A stretch of 12,525 nucleotides of DNA, taken from Larix sibirica (taxonomy: Eukaryota > Streptophyta > Pinopsida > Pinales > Pinaceae). The position numbers and the translations under genes were made by a program. Under the pieces are notes generated by a model, which made no database searches, was not told the DNA's origin, and saw nothing but the letters and a program-made list of their open reading frames with translations. Where the stretch lies: the NCBI GenBank assembly GCA_004151065.3, contig NWUY0300062343.1, positions 12,565 through 25,089 on the forward strand. The letters run 5' to 3'. Numbering within the stretch: position 1 is the first letter of the stretch; every line of letters starts with the position of its first letter. Positions 1-8,700 of the stretch are shown here, one piece after another.

Positions 1-2
1 TC

Positions 3-496
3 AATGATGATGCTCACAAGGTGGAAAAATACGCTATAACAAGTGGAATTATCCTTTATCTTGAGGGAAAAATGGAAGATAATTTTGAATGGGGCCTTGA
101 AGTTGCACCAAATAACCAACCTGAGGCTTTAGTCCTATATCAAGGGCTTAAGATCATCAATGCTAGATGAATCCAACATTTGATAGTTGTAGGAGACTCT
201 CCACTCATCACTCAACATATGAGAAAATATAAAACCCCCTTGGATGGAAATCTAGCTAACATTATATCAAGAATAAGGAAGGAGGCTAAAAGACTCGACT
301 CAATAGAATATTAGCTAGAAATTTAAATTAACAAGTAGACCAATGGATATATGATGATTTGTACCTAGAGGTAGGAAAAATCCAAAGAAAAGATGGCACC
401 TTTACATTTCCAATCCCACAATTTTATATTTCACTACCATCCAAAGTTTTACATGTTGAGTGGTGGAATGAGAACAAAGGTGTCATGCAATGCTAA
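3..496 (+). pseudogene. LINE ORF2 C-terminus, RNase H domain remnant
   Basis: This is a broken C-terminal fragment of a LINE polyprotein, read in frame 3 and then frame 2. The first part (3-314) contains NNQPEALVLYQGL and LIVVGDSPLI, the second and third acidic motifs of RNase H of the plant L1 type: Glu at 123-125 and Asp at 195-197. The reading continues after a shift near 308 as QVDQW, with the last catalytic Asp at 338-340, followed by a tail that includes FTFPIP. In-frame stops are TGA at 168-170 and TAA at 329-331, and the frame closes at 494-496. The first catalytic Asp lies outside the window. RNase H removes the RNA strand of the RNA/DNA hybrid. Three of its acidic residues survive, but the stops and the frameshift make it dead. 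The domain call is strong; the exact family is not. Confidence 0.78.
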
Positions 497-1383
497 GTGG
501 AGGAAAACATTAATTTGGACAGGACCAATGGTAACTCCCCATAGCTTCAAAGGACAACCACACACATTGCATATGAATGCAAGGCATTCTCATGTGCCTT
601 CAATCTTCGTTATGATATAGGTAGATGGGATATTGATGGAGTAGTGGGATAATTTCAATGGGAGAATGGTGGGGGAGTTTCACGATGTTGAGTTGTTTGG
701 TGGTGCTAATGTTTTTGTGTGTGAAGGAACCTTGGTTGGGTGTTGAAAACATATTAAAGGGCTTTAGGATAGTTAATTGGTTCGTTGGTAATCCCCATGG
801 ATATCACTTATTGTTAGAGGATCTTAGGTCAACCCACTAGCCTTAGTGAGCATGTTATTGAACCTTTAATTACTAGTGGTTGAACCATATTAGCGATCAC
901 GAGGGATCATATTCACTCTGGATATTGTGCCTATTTTGGATTTATGGATATCATGTGGATGGTGAAGAGACATGAGAGGTATTTTGACATATCTTCAAGG
1001 AGATAAATGTGCCAAATGATACCTTATCAAAACAAGGTTTTCAAGTAGAACCATACTACGTCTTTTTGGAAGAGATACCATAGGGAGTCTCTACTAAGAC
1101 TAGATTGCCTCTATAATCTTATGTATTGGTTATTATGATGAGCTATTATCTTATGGTTTTTTATGTATCATAACAGATGAGTCATACATGTATATTCATG
1201 GGGGATTATCACTGGACATTAGATTTTTTGGATAACAGAAAGTACTAGGGTGAAAGTTGAAGTAGGTGTAGTTGATATTAGCTTTTTTTAAGAAGAAAGC
1301 TCGTAATCTCTTGTGTAATGTTGTAACCTATGCATGAGCACTTGAAAAATATGTTTAGTATTCTAAATGAATATAAAATGTGA

Positions 1384-1403
1384 TTTTTTTCTTAGCAAAA
1401 AAA
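1384..1403 (+). other. LINE copy 1 3' tail (T7, 6-nt spacer, A7)
   Basis: A T7 run, the spacer CTTAGC and an A7 run close the first LINE. The layout matches T9, ATGAGG, A8 at the end of the complete LINE at 12483-12505. A short A-run is the usual end of an L1-type transcript copied by target-primed reverse transcription. The T-run and spacer are inferred to belong to the element because two copies share them. Confidence 0.55.
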
Positions 1404-2517
1404 CGTAAGTACAATTCGATTTTACTTATTTTCGAGCATAGTTCAATTTTGTTTGTTTTCATGATTGGAGACATATGAAAAATCCTCATTTTTGTTGTAT
1501 TAGGTTGTAGAGTGCAAGTGCAACATCATTTTAGTACAATTTTTTATGTGCCAATCCAAAAAAAAATGATTGAGTAATTATTTAATTTTCAATTGATTAA
1601 GTAAAAGTTTTATGATTTAATCATTTTACTATTTTTTCTTGTTTCATTTAAATACATAGATCATGATATCAAAATAAGAATTAGTTGGCATTCATAATAT
1701 GCATATTATGAATGTACATATTGTAAATGAAAAGATGTTATGAAAGATTGCACAAGAATTAAAATATGGGAAAAAGATTAAATATTAACATTTCATATCA
1801 ATTGTAATTGTTACAAAAGTCTGAAACTTCCGACACATTGAAAAAGGCATAACCAAAATATATAATATATTGAATTTTAAAAGCATATATATGTGTTTAT
1901 GGTCATATACATAAGAAACACTCAACACATCCACACATAGAAAGCAAATTTTCTTGGACGATGAGCATAAGTTGAGACTGTCAAGGAAGAATAATGGCAA
2001 TTTACGAAGATTTGCTAGATTATTGTTGAATTTGAACCAAATGTAAGCAACATCTTCCCCTCCAGAAGGGATTTGATCGAGAAGTGGGATATCTCTAAAA
2101 GGGTTTCAATGATACACAACATGTCACAACCATTGATAGGATGATGATTGATTATGCAAAGAAGGTTAGGATATTTCTTAACATATCTATATCATATGAG
2201 AGTAAGAGTGTGGTTTCAAATGGCATAAGTGACAATGTGAGTAGTAGTACATTGAGATCATTCCAAGAGAAGGCTGGCATTATTTCCATCTAGGTTGAGG
2301 GAATTAGAAAGGAAGGGATGGGGGAGTCACATCCATAAACCTAAATCTCCATTGATGGAAAGTAATACTTCCATTCCATATTAAATTCAATCTAAAGCTA
2401 GGTATTCTAGGGTTTGAAAATAGAATTGAGGTGGACATGCATTTGATTCATGAGGAGGGTTATATAAGTCACGATTTCACCTTGAGTGAATTTGTTGGAA
2501 GGGTTCTTAGTTATTAG
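1404..2517. other. Unassigned AT-rich stretch between elements
   Basis: I recognise no gene or transposon family here. The stretch is AT-rich and holds a perfect palindrome (1689-1714). It also holds one protein-like open run on the + strand from 2099 to the TAG at 2291-2293. That run is 64 codons with mixed composition, contains RMMIDYAKKVRIFLN, and has no obvious start or homologue that I know. It could be a gene relic or chance. Confidence 0.5.
1689..1714. repeat. Perfect 26-bp palindrome
   Basis: Each 13-base half, CATTCATAATATG, is followed directly by its exact reverse complement with no spacer, centred between 1701 and 1702. The symmetry stops abruptly on both sides. It could extrude as a cruciform or form a hairpin in RNA. 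I see no T-run or gene end that would make it a terminator, and no flanking duplication that would make it a foldback element. Confidence 0.9.
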
Positions 2518-2910
2518 TGTAACACCTCGTTTTTTACGCTAGAATGTAATTATGTATGTAATGATGAAATTGATAGAATAAGGACTTAAATGGTCTATGC
2601 TGACCAAAGATGTTGTAAATATGTACATTTGAACATAATATAAAATTCCATGATGACTACAAATTAAGGACTAATAATAAATGGGGGGCTGTGATTCCAC
2701 AAGTGGGGTAAGTGAAAGGGGTTTAAGGGGAGAGGAACCTATTGAATTATTAACCTAAGTCCTTAGAATTACTTGTAAAATTTAGTTAGAAATATACCCT
2801 AAGGTCCCTAAACCCATGTTATGAAAATGGATTAATTGACCTTGTTATATATTACCCTAACATGGAATTAAAGGGGAAAAATGCGAGCTCTTCATGAGTG
2901 TCACGTGGCA

Positions 2911-2944
2911 AGTTTTGAACATGTATATAAAAGGTTGGAAATTC
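2911..2944 (+). promoter_or_regulatory. Promoter-like G-box plus TATA box
   Basis: TCACGTGGCA at 2911-2920 contains the palindromic G-box CACGTG and the ACGTGGC core known from plant ABA- and light-responsive promoters. The strong TATA element TATATAAAAGG follows at 2934-2944, 13 bases further on. This spacing and order fit a plant core promoter reading rightwards, with a start expected roughly 25-35 bp after the TATA box. No intact gene follows, so it may be an LTR promoter or coincidence. Confidence 0.35.
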
Positions 2945-3126
2945 AATTTAAAGCATCATTATTGCTATCATTTTGATGATATTTTGGTTGGTATGAATTG
3001 GAAAAAGGAGAAGGGAAAGCACAATTATGCTAATAATTGAGATTCCATACCTATTGATGCAAATTGCCATGGGAAATTGGATTTAATGGTTGTGGTTCCA
3101 TTGTGAGAGGAAACCTGGCCTACAAC

Positions 3127-3164
3127 TGAGATTCCTTAGAGTTGTAGTAGTGAGATTCCCTAGA
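3127..3164 (+). repeat. Short direct repeat TGAGATTCCYTAGA
   Basis: TGAGATTCCTTAGA (3127-3140) and TGAGATTCCCTAGA (3151-3164) differ at one base and start 24 bp apart. The core TGAGATTCC also occurs at 3038-3046. It looks like a small local duplication of no known role. Confidence 0.5.
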
Positions 3165-3891
3165 TAACTTGTGCTAGAGAACTGGAAGGGAAATGGGATA
3201 TCCTGAAGGACTAGATGTAGAGAAGGGGATCCCATTCCTTGTGTTGTGCATGTTGATGAGGAATATTTTTAGTTGATTGGGAAAGTTGTAGAGGGGTTTT
3301 TTTCACCATAGAATTGTCTAAGTTGTGGGTTGAGTAGAAGACCTAGGAGCTTCACCCTTGTGGACTGATAACCTCAACTTGGGGGTGGCCTTTGTATTAG
3401 AAAGAATAAGTGTGACAAAGTGCCTAGGTTGGGAGAAATGCCCTTCATTTGCAACCAGTTGGAGGAACATTTTCCAAAAAGATAAGTTCCTTAACTGTGT
3501 TATGAATTGTTGTGTTTATATTATTTGTTTTGTATGCATTTGTATTACAATGTATGTGCATAAATTTAATTCTCATAATTATGGATTAATTCACGATAGG
3601 AATGCATACTGATCTTAAATTGGGAATTTGATTAATTAGGATGTTGTAGCTTTGTTTCTAGGTCTAAATTCTACAATGAGGCAAGGAAATATCACATTTT
3701 GTATGAGAGTACAAATTTAATTGTGAAATCGAGTAACTCATAACTTGGGTAGTGTTGAGAGGCTACCAAGTACATGATATTTAGAGGATTTATTTAGAGA
3801 AATGTTAGGCTAGAGATACAATTGCAAAAAAAATGCAAGAAATGTGTTAAGCTATGATAGGAAAAGATAAGATTAGTTGATAAGATTAGCT

Positions 3892-4360
3892 ATGGAGGAA
3901 GAAGTAAGGATAGACCAAGTCTTAGACCAACAAGAAAAAGTGACTGCTGGTCATTTATATGGAGGATTATTCTTGAATAAGTCCTTGAATTCTTGGATAA
4001 GCAATCAATGGTTACATGTTCTTGGTTATATCCTGGCATTTCACGTCTTAGCCAAAGGGTGCCTAGATTTTGTCTTTTGATTTGGTGAAGATGCTAATCA
4101 AAGAATCCATGATATAATGAATTTAAGTCAAGATTTTGGGACTTCCTTTGGAACTGTGGAGTGAGAGAGCATTGCAAGCTAAAGTTAAAAGCATGGGAAA
4201 ATTCCTAGACTTTGGTGAATGCTTCAAAGAAAATGTTAATCATTCTACAACTTGAATTTTGATGGAGATGTACCTCAAAATGTTGTTGAGTAGAATAGAG
4301 AAAAATATAAACTTTCATCCAAGTCAATGTTTCATCCTTGTAAAGGTCAAAATGCACTAA
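3892..4360 (+). pseudogene. LINE ORF1 fragment, DUF4283-like (copy 2)
   Basis: This is a decayed piece of the gag-like ORF1 protein of an L1-type plant LINE. From the ATG at 3892 one frame reads LNSWISNQWLHVLGY and then FHVLAKG, the central part of a DUF4283-type domain, up to TGA at 4078-4080. A second frame from about 4133 reads LGLPLELWSERAL, GKFLDFGECFKEN and, after TGA at 4253-4255, ILMEMYLK, closing at 4358-4360. These parts line up in order with ORF1 of the complete LINE: PPGLPMDFWSEEIF, GEFLEAY and ILVRLDTREGL at about 6983-7140. Around 35 residues that normally lie between the two halves are missing, so there is an internal deletion. The zinc knuckle is not recognisable. No ORF2 follows. 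A LINE remnant truncated at its 3' side is less usual than one truncated at its 5' side. Confidence 0.62.
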
Positions 4361-4836
4361 TTCTACTAAATGGTTAGATCTAATAGAGATGGACCAATTC
4401 ATGATTGTTGAGTTAGCGTTATCTCTGGATAAAATGACCATAACGTATAATGAATCAACAAAAGAAAATAGTAGCGACATTATTTGAATTTTTAGAAAGG
4501 GATTTAATAATCACACACTACATGTGATTATGCAGGAATTATCCACTTTTCCCAGACTCTCCAATTCACCTGAATTCATCCTGCATGAGATTGATTCTCC
4601 TCCCTTTGCATCACTAACCATGGATTTTGAATTGGATTGTTGCAACAATTTTGGGCAAATTATTTCACCAATGACATACTGATGTCTTGAATATTTGTGA
4701 AAATTTGCAACCAACAGACCTACCCGGAGATATTTGTAATAGGAGCATTCTTGGGAATGATCTCCCTAGTGGTAGGTTTGTGCTTGTTAAAATTGGCCCC
4801 CATCGATGCTCAGTTGCAACACTTAACACTCTATAG
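4344..4836 (+). pseudogene. Unidentified protein-like open frames, possibly decayed ORF1 end
   Basis: Two + strand frames look protein-like but match no family I know. One is open from 4344 to 4679, with a single TGA at 4485-4487 and closing TGA at 4680-4682; it contains QELSTFPRLSNSPEF and ILHEIDSPPFASL. The other is open from 4675 to TAG at 4834-4836 and contains LQPTDLPGDICNRSILGN. They meet where a one-base shift would join them. They directly follow the DUF4283-like fragment, so a variable Ser/Pro-rich ORF1 C-terminus is a reasonable guess. A host gene relic or chance are the alternatives. Confidence 0.22.
4507..4531. repeat. 9-bp inverted repeat with 7-nt loop
   Basis: ATAATCACA (4507-4515) and TGTGATTAT (4523-4531) are perfect reverse complements around the loop CACTACA. 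This makes a small stable hairpin. Its role is unknown. Confidence 0.6.
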
Positions 4837-4932
4837 ATATTATTTGTAAAGACTCTTAATGCAAGTTACCCACAAAGGTTAATAGCTTCAGGTTGTTGAC
4901 AGATAACATGCTACTATCTAGCCCAGTGCGGG

Positions 4933-4944
4933 TAGCGCGGTTGG
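4933..4944 (+). promoter_or_regulatory. SINE pol III A box
   Basis: TAGCGCGGTTGG matches the internal A box of tRNA genes (TRGCNNAGTNGG) at every fixed position except one (G for A). It lies about 12 bp from the proposed SINE start, as expected for a tRNA-derived element. Confidence 0.6.
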
Positions 4945-4987
4945 TCGAAATCCCCTGTTTCCAAGGGCCCTCTGTCATGAGGTCGTG

Positions 4988-4998
4988 GTTTTGACCCA
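4988..4998 (+). promoter_or_regulatory. SINE pol III B box, degenerate
   Basis: GTTTTGACCCA resembles the B box GGTTCGANNCC with a few changes, including T for C in the TTCGA core. A C-to-T change at a methylated CpG would explain that one. The flanking GTGG and CCAC can pair as a T-arm stem. Pol III activity is probably weak. Confidence 0.45.
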
Positions 4999-5124
4999 CC
5001 GTGTTCGTCGGGTCATGCCTCATAGTTTGGGCCTCCAGGGTGAGTTCCCTTCAAGTGGCCCCCCTACAAGTTATTACATAATTAAAAAAAAAAAAAAAAA
5101 ACAAAAAACAAAACAAAAAAAACA

Positions 5125-5864
5125 TGCAATTAAACCATTAGTTATTAGTAAGCTCCTACTGCTCTCAAAGAGGCATTCTCCTTAAAATAGACCATTAAAA
5201 GGAAACACTGAAATATCAAATTAACAAATTTGTTGCTCATCAATCTTCCACATCCGACGAAAAATAGCCCTAATTAAACTATAATCAATTAGAGTTCAAC
5301 TTGCTTTTCTGTCCACATTATAGTGCTAAATATCAGGAGATTCATTTGAATGCAAATAATTTCGAATATACTTGGTTGGTTTTCATCTTTTTTTGAAGTA
5401 TTTTGTTAGTACGTAAAAGAAACAAGGTAATGAATTTACTTTACTTTTTAGTATTGTGCATAGCGTCCTTAAGATGGCTACTTTGTTCAACCTGGTAGAA
5501 TTTTATGCATTTAAATAGATTTGGCTATCGAATTTTGAGTCAGGAATGCCATTTTTCGAGGAAGATAGAGATACTCTTCAAGCTGCAACCAAAGCAGACA
5601 TGCTAGCTCTCCTTGCTTATGTAGGAAGGGGATTTGATGTAGTTGCTATGTGTCTCTTGGATGTGATAATATTGATGTACATATATATTATGATGAAATT
5701 TATTATGCATTTAAGATAAAGATAATCTTGCAAATTAACGCCATTTTCCACTGGTAGATAAAAAAAGAGTTATCGACATGTTTCTTCTTTTTAAGTATTA
5801 ACATCAAGTAAGAGTTGCTTGACACAATATACTATCTTAATTTAAACTAAATGTTTTATGTCTT
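5125..5864. other. Unassigned AT-rich stretch before the complete LINE
   Basis: There is no recognisable element here. This is the local sequence into which the LINE at 5884 inserted. The only coding-like signal is the open run at 5519-5719, given separately. Confidence 0.5.
5519..5719 (+). pseudogene. Small unidentified open frame, possible exon relic
   Basis: An open run of 66 codons ends at TAA 5717-5719. Its first Met is at 5546, and it contains FFEEDRDTLQAATKADMLAL followed by LAYVGRGFDVVAM. The same frame continues upstream across TAG 5516-5518 to an ATG at 5474. The stretch has the mixed charged/aliphatic pattern of a helical protein and is more protein-like than its surroundings, but the end becomes Met/Ile-rich and looks non-coding. 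I cannot name a family. It may be a captured exon, a decayed gene or chance. No clear splice sites decide it. Confidence 0.25.
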
Positions 5865-5883
5865 AACAAATAGATTATTTTGA
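5865..5883 (+). repeat. Target-site duplication, left copy
   Basis: AACAAATAGATTATTTTGA is repeated at 12504-12522 with one mismatch (A versus C at the sixth base); the last 13 bases are identical. On the bottom strand the junction reads TGTT|AA, one base from the L1 endonuclease preference TTTT|AA. Length and site both fit target-primed insertion. Confidence 0.88.
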
Positions 5884-6736
5884 TATATATATGGTGATTG
5901 TAAGAGGCTCTACGATTCTTCGGTACTGATCACATATGTCTGGGTGCTTCGGTAGATGAAAAGTAGTGATGAGGGGTCGAGATGGGTGAAGTGGGGGGTG
6001 ATCTGTTGGATTACTCTTCGGACCCACATGAAAGGGTCGATATCTGGGATATGTTGTTAGGTAGGGCAAAGACAAGTAGGGTTAACTGTGAGTTTTTTCC
6101 TAGAAAAGACACAAAATTCCCTTCGGCTACTAAAATGGAACACGACTTAGGTGAGGGGGTTATTCTGACAATAGAGATGGAAGATTTTTCGGTAGATCTA
6201 CAACTCCATGTGCTCACAGGTTTCGGTTTGGAATGGATACAAAGCACGGAGGCTTAGGCCAAAGCACTACATCTGGAAGGAACTTTCCAGAACATAGTCC
6301 AGAACAAGGGTTTGGAAACACTGCTACTTGAAAACCGGGATATTCTGTTGAAGGGGGTTCCATCTCAGCCATTTCCAAACATTGAGGAAGGGGTTTCTTT
6401 TAGCCCAAATATTTTTTTCTCTGAAAACCAGGACATTGGTACCGAAGTGGAACCTTTCAGAGATGGAGGAAACAATGAATCAAGGGTTCCCCAACAAAAG
6501 GAAGGGAATGGATCAAAAGGAAGGGTGGATCAAGAGGAAGATGGGTTAGCATGGATAAGCAAGGAAAGGATCCATAGCGCAAAAATAGGTTTAAAGGATG
6601 AGGAAGGAAGAAGTAAGAAGAAGCGTAATATCCTCAAAAATGACGGTAGAACTCCCAAATTTATGGTAGGTGATGGTATTCCACTTTTCAGAGTTGATAG
6701 TATGGCTGAGTTGGCGCTTACTGGAAGAGTTCGGGG

Positions 6737-6742
6737 AAAAAA
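6737..6742 (+). other. Frameshift site in ORF1 (A6 run)
   Basis: The frame upstream gives LTGRVRGK and then runs into a stop at 6807-6809. The DUF4283-like domain continues from 6743 in the next frame, as YNVKTLTEWDRIQWGY. One missing base in the six-A run accounts for the change, a typical slippage deletion. Confidence 0.7.
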
Positions 6743-7216
6743 TACAATGTCAAAACCCTTACCGAATGGGATAGGATTCAATGGGGATACATTGTGGGAT
6801 ATGTGCTAAGAATTTTATGTCAAGCCAAGGGTTGGTTGGTTTTCATCATGGAGAAGCCAGAATATTCCAGGCATATATTGGAAATGAATTGGTTTATTGG
6901 GTCTGTTCCACTAGCCCTCAGCTCATGAAATCCACTATTTGATGTGAGCAAGGAAAGATTGGATATTGCTCCAATACGGGTCTGACCGCCTGGGCTTCCA
7001 ATGGATTTTTGGTCTGAGGAAATTTTTAGAGGTATAGGAAATCAATTGGGGGAGTTTCTAGAAGCATATATGTCTTTCATTGAGACAAGTGAGATGAGTG
7101 TAGCCAGAATTCTAGTAAGGTTGGATACAAGGGAAGGATTGAAGGAGGATATTCAAATTGAATGGGGCCAATTTACTATCATTTAAAATATAGATTATGA
7201 AGTTGTTCCCTTCAAA

Positions 7217-7258
7217 TGCAAGTAGTGCCACTTGTATGTTCATTTGGTTAACTCTTAC
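7217..7258 (+). other. Degenerate CCHC zinc knuckle of ORF1
   Basis: The C-X2-C-X4-H-X4-C pattern is visible as Cys (7217-7219), Cys (7226-7228) and His (7241-7243). The fourth ligand is Tyr (TAC, 7256-7258), one base from Cys; a stop (TAG 7223-7225) lies between the first two ligands, and the usual Gly before His is Val. In intact elements this knuckle binds nucleic acid. Confidence 0.65.
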
Positions 7259-7995
7259 AACTTACCTTTCAAGCCAAGGAGCAAGAGTAGGGATAATAGT
7301 GGCTTGTCTAAATGGGATTCGAGTGGAAGACCTGAGTCATTGGGAAGAAAGGAAGCATTTCTTGAAGGCGACGTAGAGCCAAATAGATGGGAGGCTTCCA
7401 AGAAAAAAGATGGAGAGAAAAGGACAGATCCAGTAGTGGCCATGGGTGGGTGTTCAAGACAATGTAAGGAGTCACACCTAGGATTGGCTCGAAGGAAGGA
7501 AAATATGGATCCGAAATTCACCACCCAGCACACAACTTCTCCTCGAGTACGCATGTTCATTTTTCTTTATCGGTTGCCTACATCACTCCTTCACATGACT
7601 CCCATTTGGATCGGTTAGGTGTTGTTCCTTATCCGATGTCGAATATTGCATCCCTTTCCCTTGATACTCCCTCCTCCTCGGACCTCCACACATTGTCCAA
7701 CCAATCGGGCTAATACCTCCAATGTTATCCCTATGATCTCTATTAGTCACAACTCATCTCAGGGATCAAAAAACCCCTCCCTCGGATATAATTTTAGACC
7801 CATATCAACAGGTGTTTGTAAGGGGGAGGGAGGCTTGGGTCCTATTACAAATTTTGTTACAAGAGGCAGGGGCAGAGAGAGAAATCCAAATCTGCATAAG
7901 GCTTAGGAAAAAGAAATTTAAGAACTAGTTGTGGGAAAATAATCTTCTATTATAAGGGATCTTAGAGAGGCTAGAACCCTAGAAGGGGTTCGAGA

Positions 7996-8700
7996 ATGAA
8001 ACTTCTATATTTCAATTGCAAGGGTTTGGTGAACCCATCCAAAAAATCGTCACTCTAGCGGTTGGTTTCCACTAACTCTCTCGACATTGTTCTTCTCCAA
8101 GAAACCCTTGGGGAAGGAGCTCAGGTTGAAACAACTCTTAGAATTTTACTCAAAGGATGGAACTTCATTGCATCGGATGTGTGTGGGCGTTCAGGTGGTT
8201 TGGAGGTGGGTTGGAAACAATCCACAATTAAGTTTAGAGACATTTGGGGATGTGAGTATGTTTTGGCTATAGACATTCAAGCTGAAGGATTGGGAATGGA
8301 ACTGACAATTGTCAATTTCTATGGGCCATATGGAGATAGGAGACCATTTTGGGATTTCTTGTTATCAAAATATTTCCTTCGATCCCCAAATATCATTATT
8401 GTTGGTGACCTAAACCTCGTGGTGGGGGAATTAGAGGTCTGGGGGCAGAAGGCTACTTTAGATCCACTAGCATATTATTTTCTCCATTGTTCTGAGTGGC
8501 AAGGGCTCATGGATGCTCATCCTATCAAAATGATACCAACATGGAACAATCGCGGGGTTGGGGTGGATCATATTTCCAAGAGATTAGACCGCTTCTTGGT
8601 AAGCTCACAGATGCTGGAAATTTTACACAGTATAAGGCAGTGGATTGGTACAGGGGGTGAATATGATCATGTGGCCATTTTTATGGACCTAGGTAGAGAG
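7996..8700 (+). other. APE-type endonuclease domain of ORF2
   Basis: This domain nicks target DNA to prime reverse transcription. Visible motifs are FNCKG (Asn, residue 7), LLQETLG (metal-binding Glu 36), NFYGPYGDRRPFW, GDLN (Asp 138, Asn 140), SKRLDRFLVS, and YDH (Asp 224, His 225; the first position is usually Ser). All key catalytic residues I can check are kept. Only the TAG at codon 21 (8056-8058) interrupts it. Confidence 0.87.

Larger units (their letters stand above)
1..1403 (+). mobile_element. LINE copy 1, 3' part (L1-like, cut by window edge)
   Basis: This is the 3' end of an L1-like retrotransposon whose 5' part lies outside the window. It has the end of an ORF2 RNase H domain (3-496), then about 890 bp of 3' UTR with no frame I can assign. 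It ends in an AT-rich stretch (ATATAAAATG at about 1371-1380), a T7 run (1384-1390), six bases, and an A7 run (1397-1403). The same tail order ends the complete LINE at 12483-12505, which is the main reason for placing the 3' end at 1403. The UTR is about twice as long as that of copy 3 and the RNase H sequences differ strongly, so the two are separate families or old copies. No target-site duplication can be tested because the 5' end is missing. Confidence 0.72.
2518..3891 (+). other. Unassigned stretch, possible LTR or other TE fragment
   Basis: The stretch starts with TGTAACACCTCG, the kind of TG-initiated end found on many plant LTRs. About 0.4 kb inside it lies a G-box/TATA pair (2911-2944), which is where an LTR promoter would sit. 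I could not find a matching CA end with a 4-6 bp duplication, a primer-binding site such as TGGTATCAGAGC, or gag/pol motifs, so the LTR reading is weak. No coding region longer than chance is supported between 2518 and 3891. Confidence 0.25.
4921..5124 (+). mobile_element. tRNA-derived SINE
   Basis: This is a short GC-richer island in AT-rich DNA, with a pol III promoter layout and a poly(A) tail. The A box TAGCGCGGTTGG lies at 4933-4944, and a degenerate B box within GTGGTTTTGACCCAC lies at about 4986-4999, so the spacing resembles a tRNA gene. The body runs through a tRNA-unrelated part to A18 at 5084-5101 and an A-rich tail with scattered C to about 5124. The poly(A) end is what L1-type machinery copies in trans, and L1-type LINEs lie on both sides. 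AACATGC occurs before (4905-4911) and just after (5121-5127) as a possible decayed target duplication. The family is not named because plant SINE families cannot be told apart by eye. It is not a functional tRNA: the arms do not fold fully. Confidence 0.72.
5982..7906 (+). pseudogene. LINE ORF1, gag-like RNA-binding protein, broken
   Basis: This would have been the RNA-packaging protein of the LINE. The first ATG after the short leader is at 5982. The N-terminal part is long and charged (to about 6700) with a basic stretch, RSKKKRN. The DUF4283-like region follows: WGYIVGYVLRI, GWLVFIMEKPEYSRHILEM, then FWSEEIFRGIGNQLGEFL and ILVRLDTREGL, to about 7186. The CCHC knuckle at 7217-7258 reads C-K-stop-C-H-L-Y-V-H and ends in Tyr where the last Cys should be. 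A Ser/Pro-rich tail runs to TAG 7904-7906. Breaks: TAG 6255, a lost base in the A6 run at 6737-6742 that moves the frame, TGA 6926 and TGA 6983 (both where Trp is expected), TAA 7184, TAG 7223 and TAG 7616. All parts after 6743 share one frame. Confidence 0.83.

Noticed and set aside
393-620. 75-codon + strand open frame
   Set aside because: It overlaps the RNase H tail of LINE copy 1 in a different frame, and nothing in it resembles a known domain.
658-840. 60-codon + strand open frame
   Set aside because: It lies in the 3' UTR of LINE copy 1 and has Val/Leu/Trp-rich chance composition.
1785-2000. 71-codon minus-strand open frame
   Set aside because: It is in AT-rich DNA with no domain, no upstream signals and a composition expected by chance.
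3358-3612. 84-codon frame ending in a hydrophobic Cys/Ile-rich segment
   Set aside because: The hydrophobic end comes from T-rich DNA. There is no homologue I know and no gene context.
4205-4480. 91-codon minus-strand open frame
   Set aside because: It lies antisense to the LINE ORF1 fragment, which explains the sequence better.
4921-5000. Functional tRNA gene
   Set aside because: The A box is good, but the acceptor and anticodon arms do not close, the B box is degenerate, and a poly(A) tail follows, so a SINE fits better.
2518-5137. Mutator-like element with an 11-bp target duplication
   Set aside because: The segment ends are not inverted repeats and no transposase is visible. The direct repeat is kept only as a finding.
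7255-7560. 101-codon minus-strand open frame
   Set aside because: It is the shadow of the LINE ORF1 C-terminal region on the other strand.
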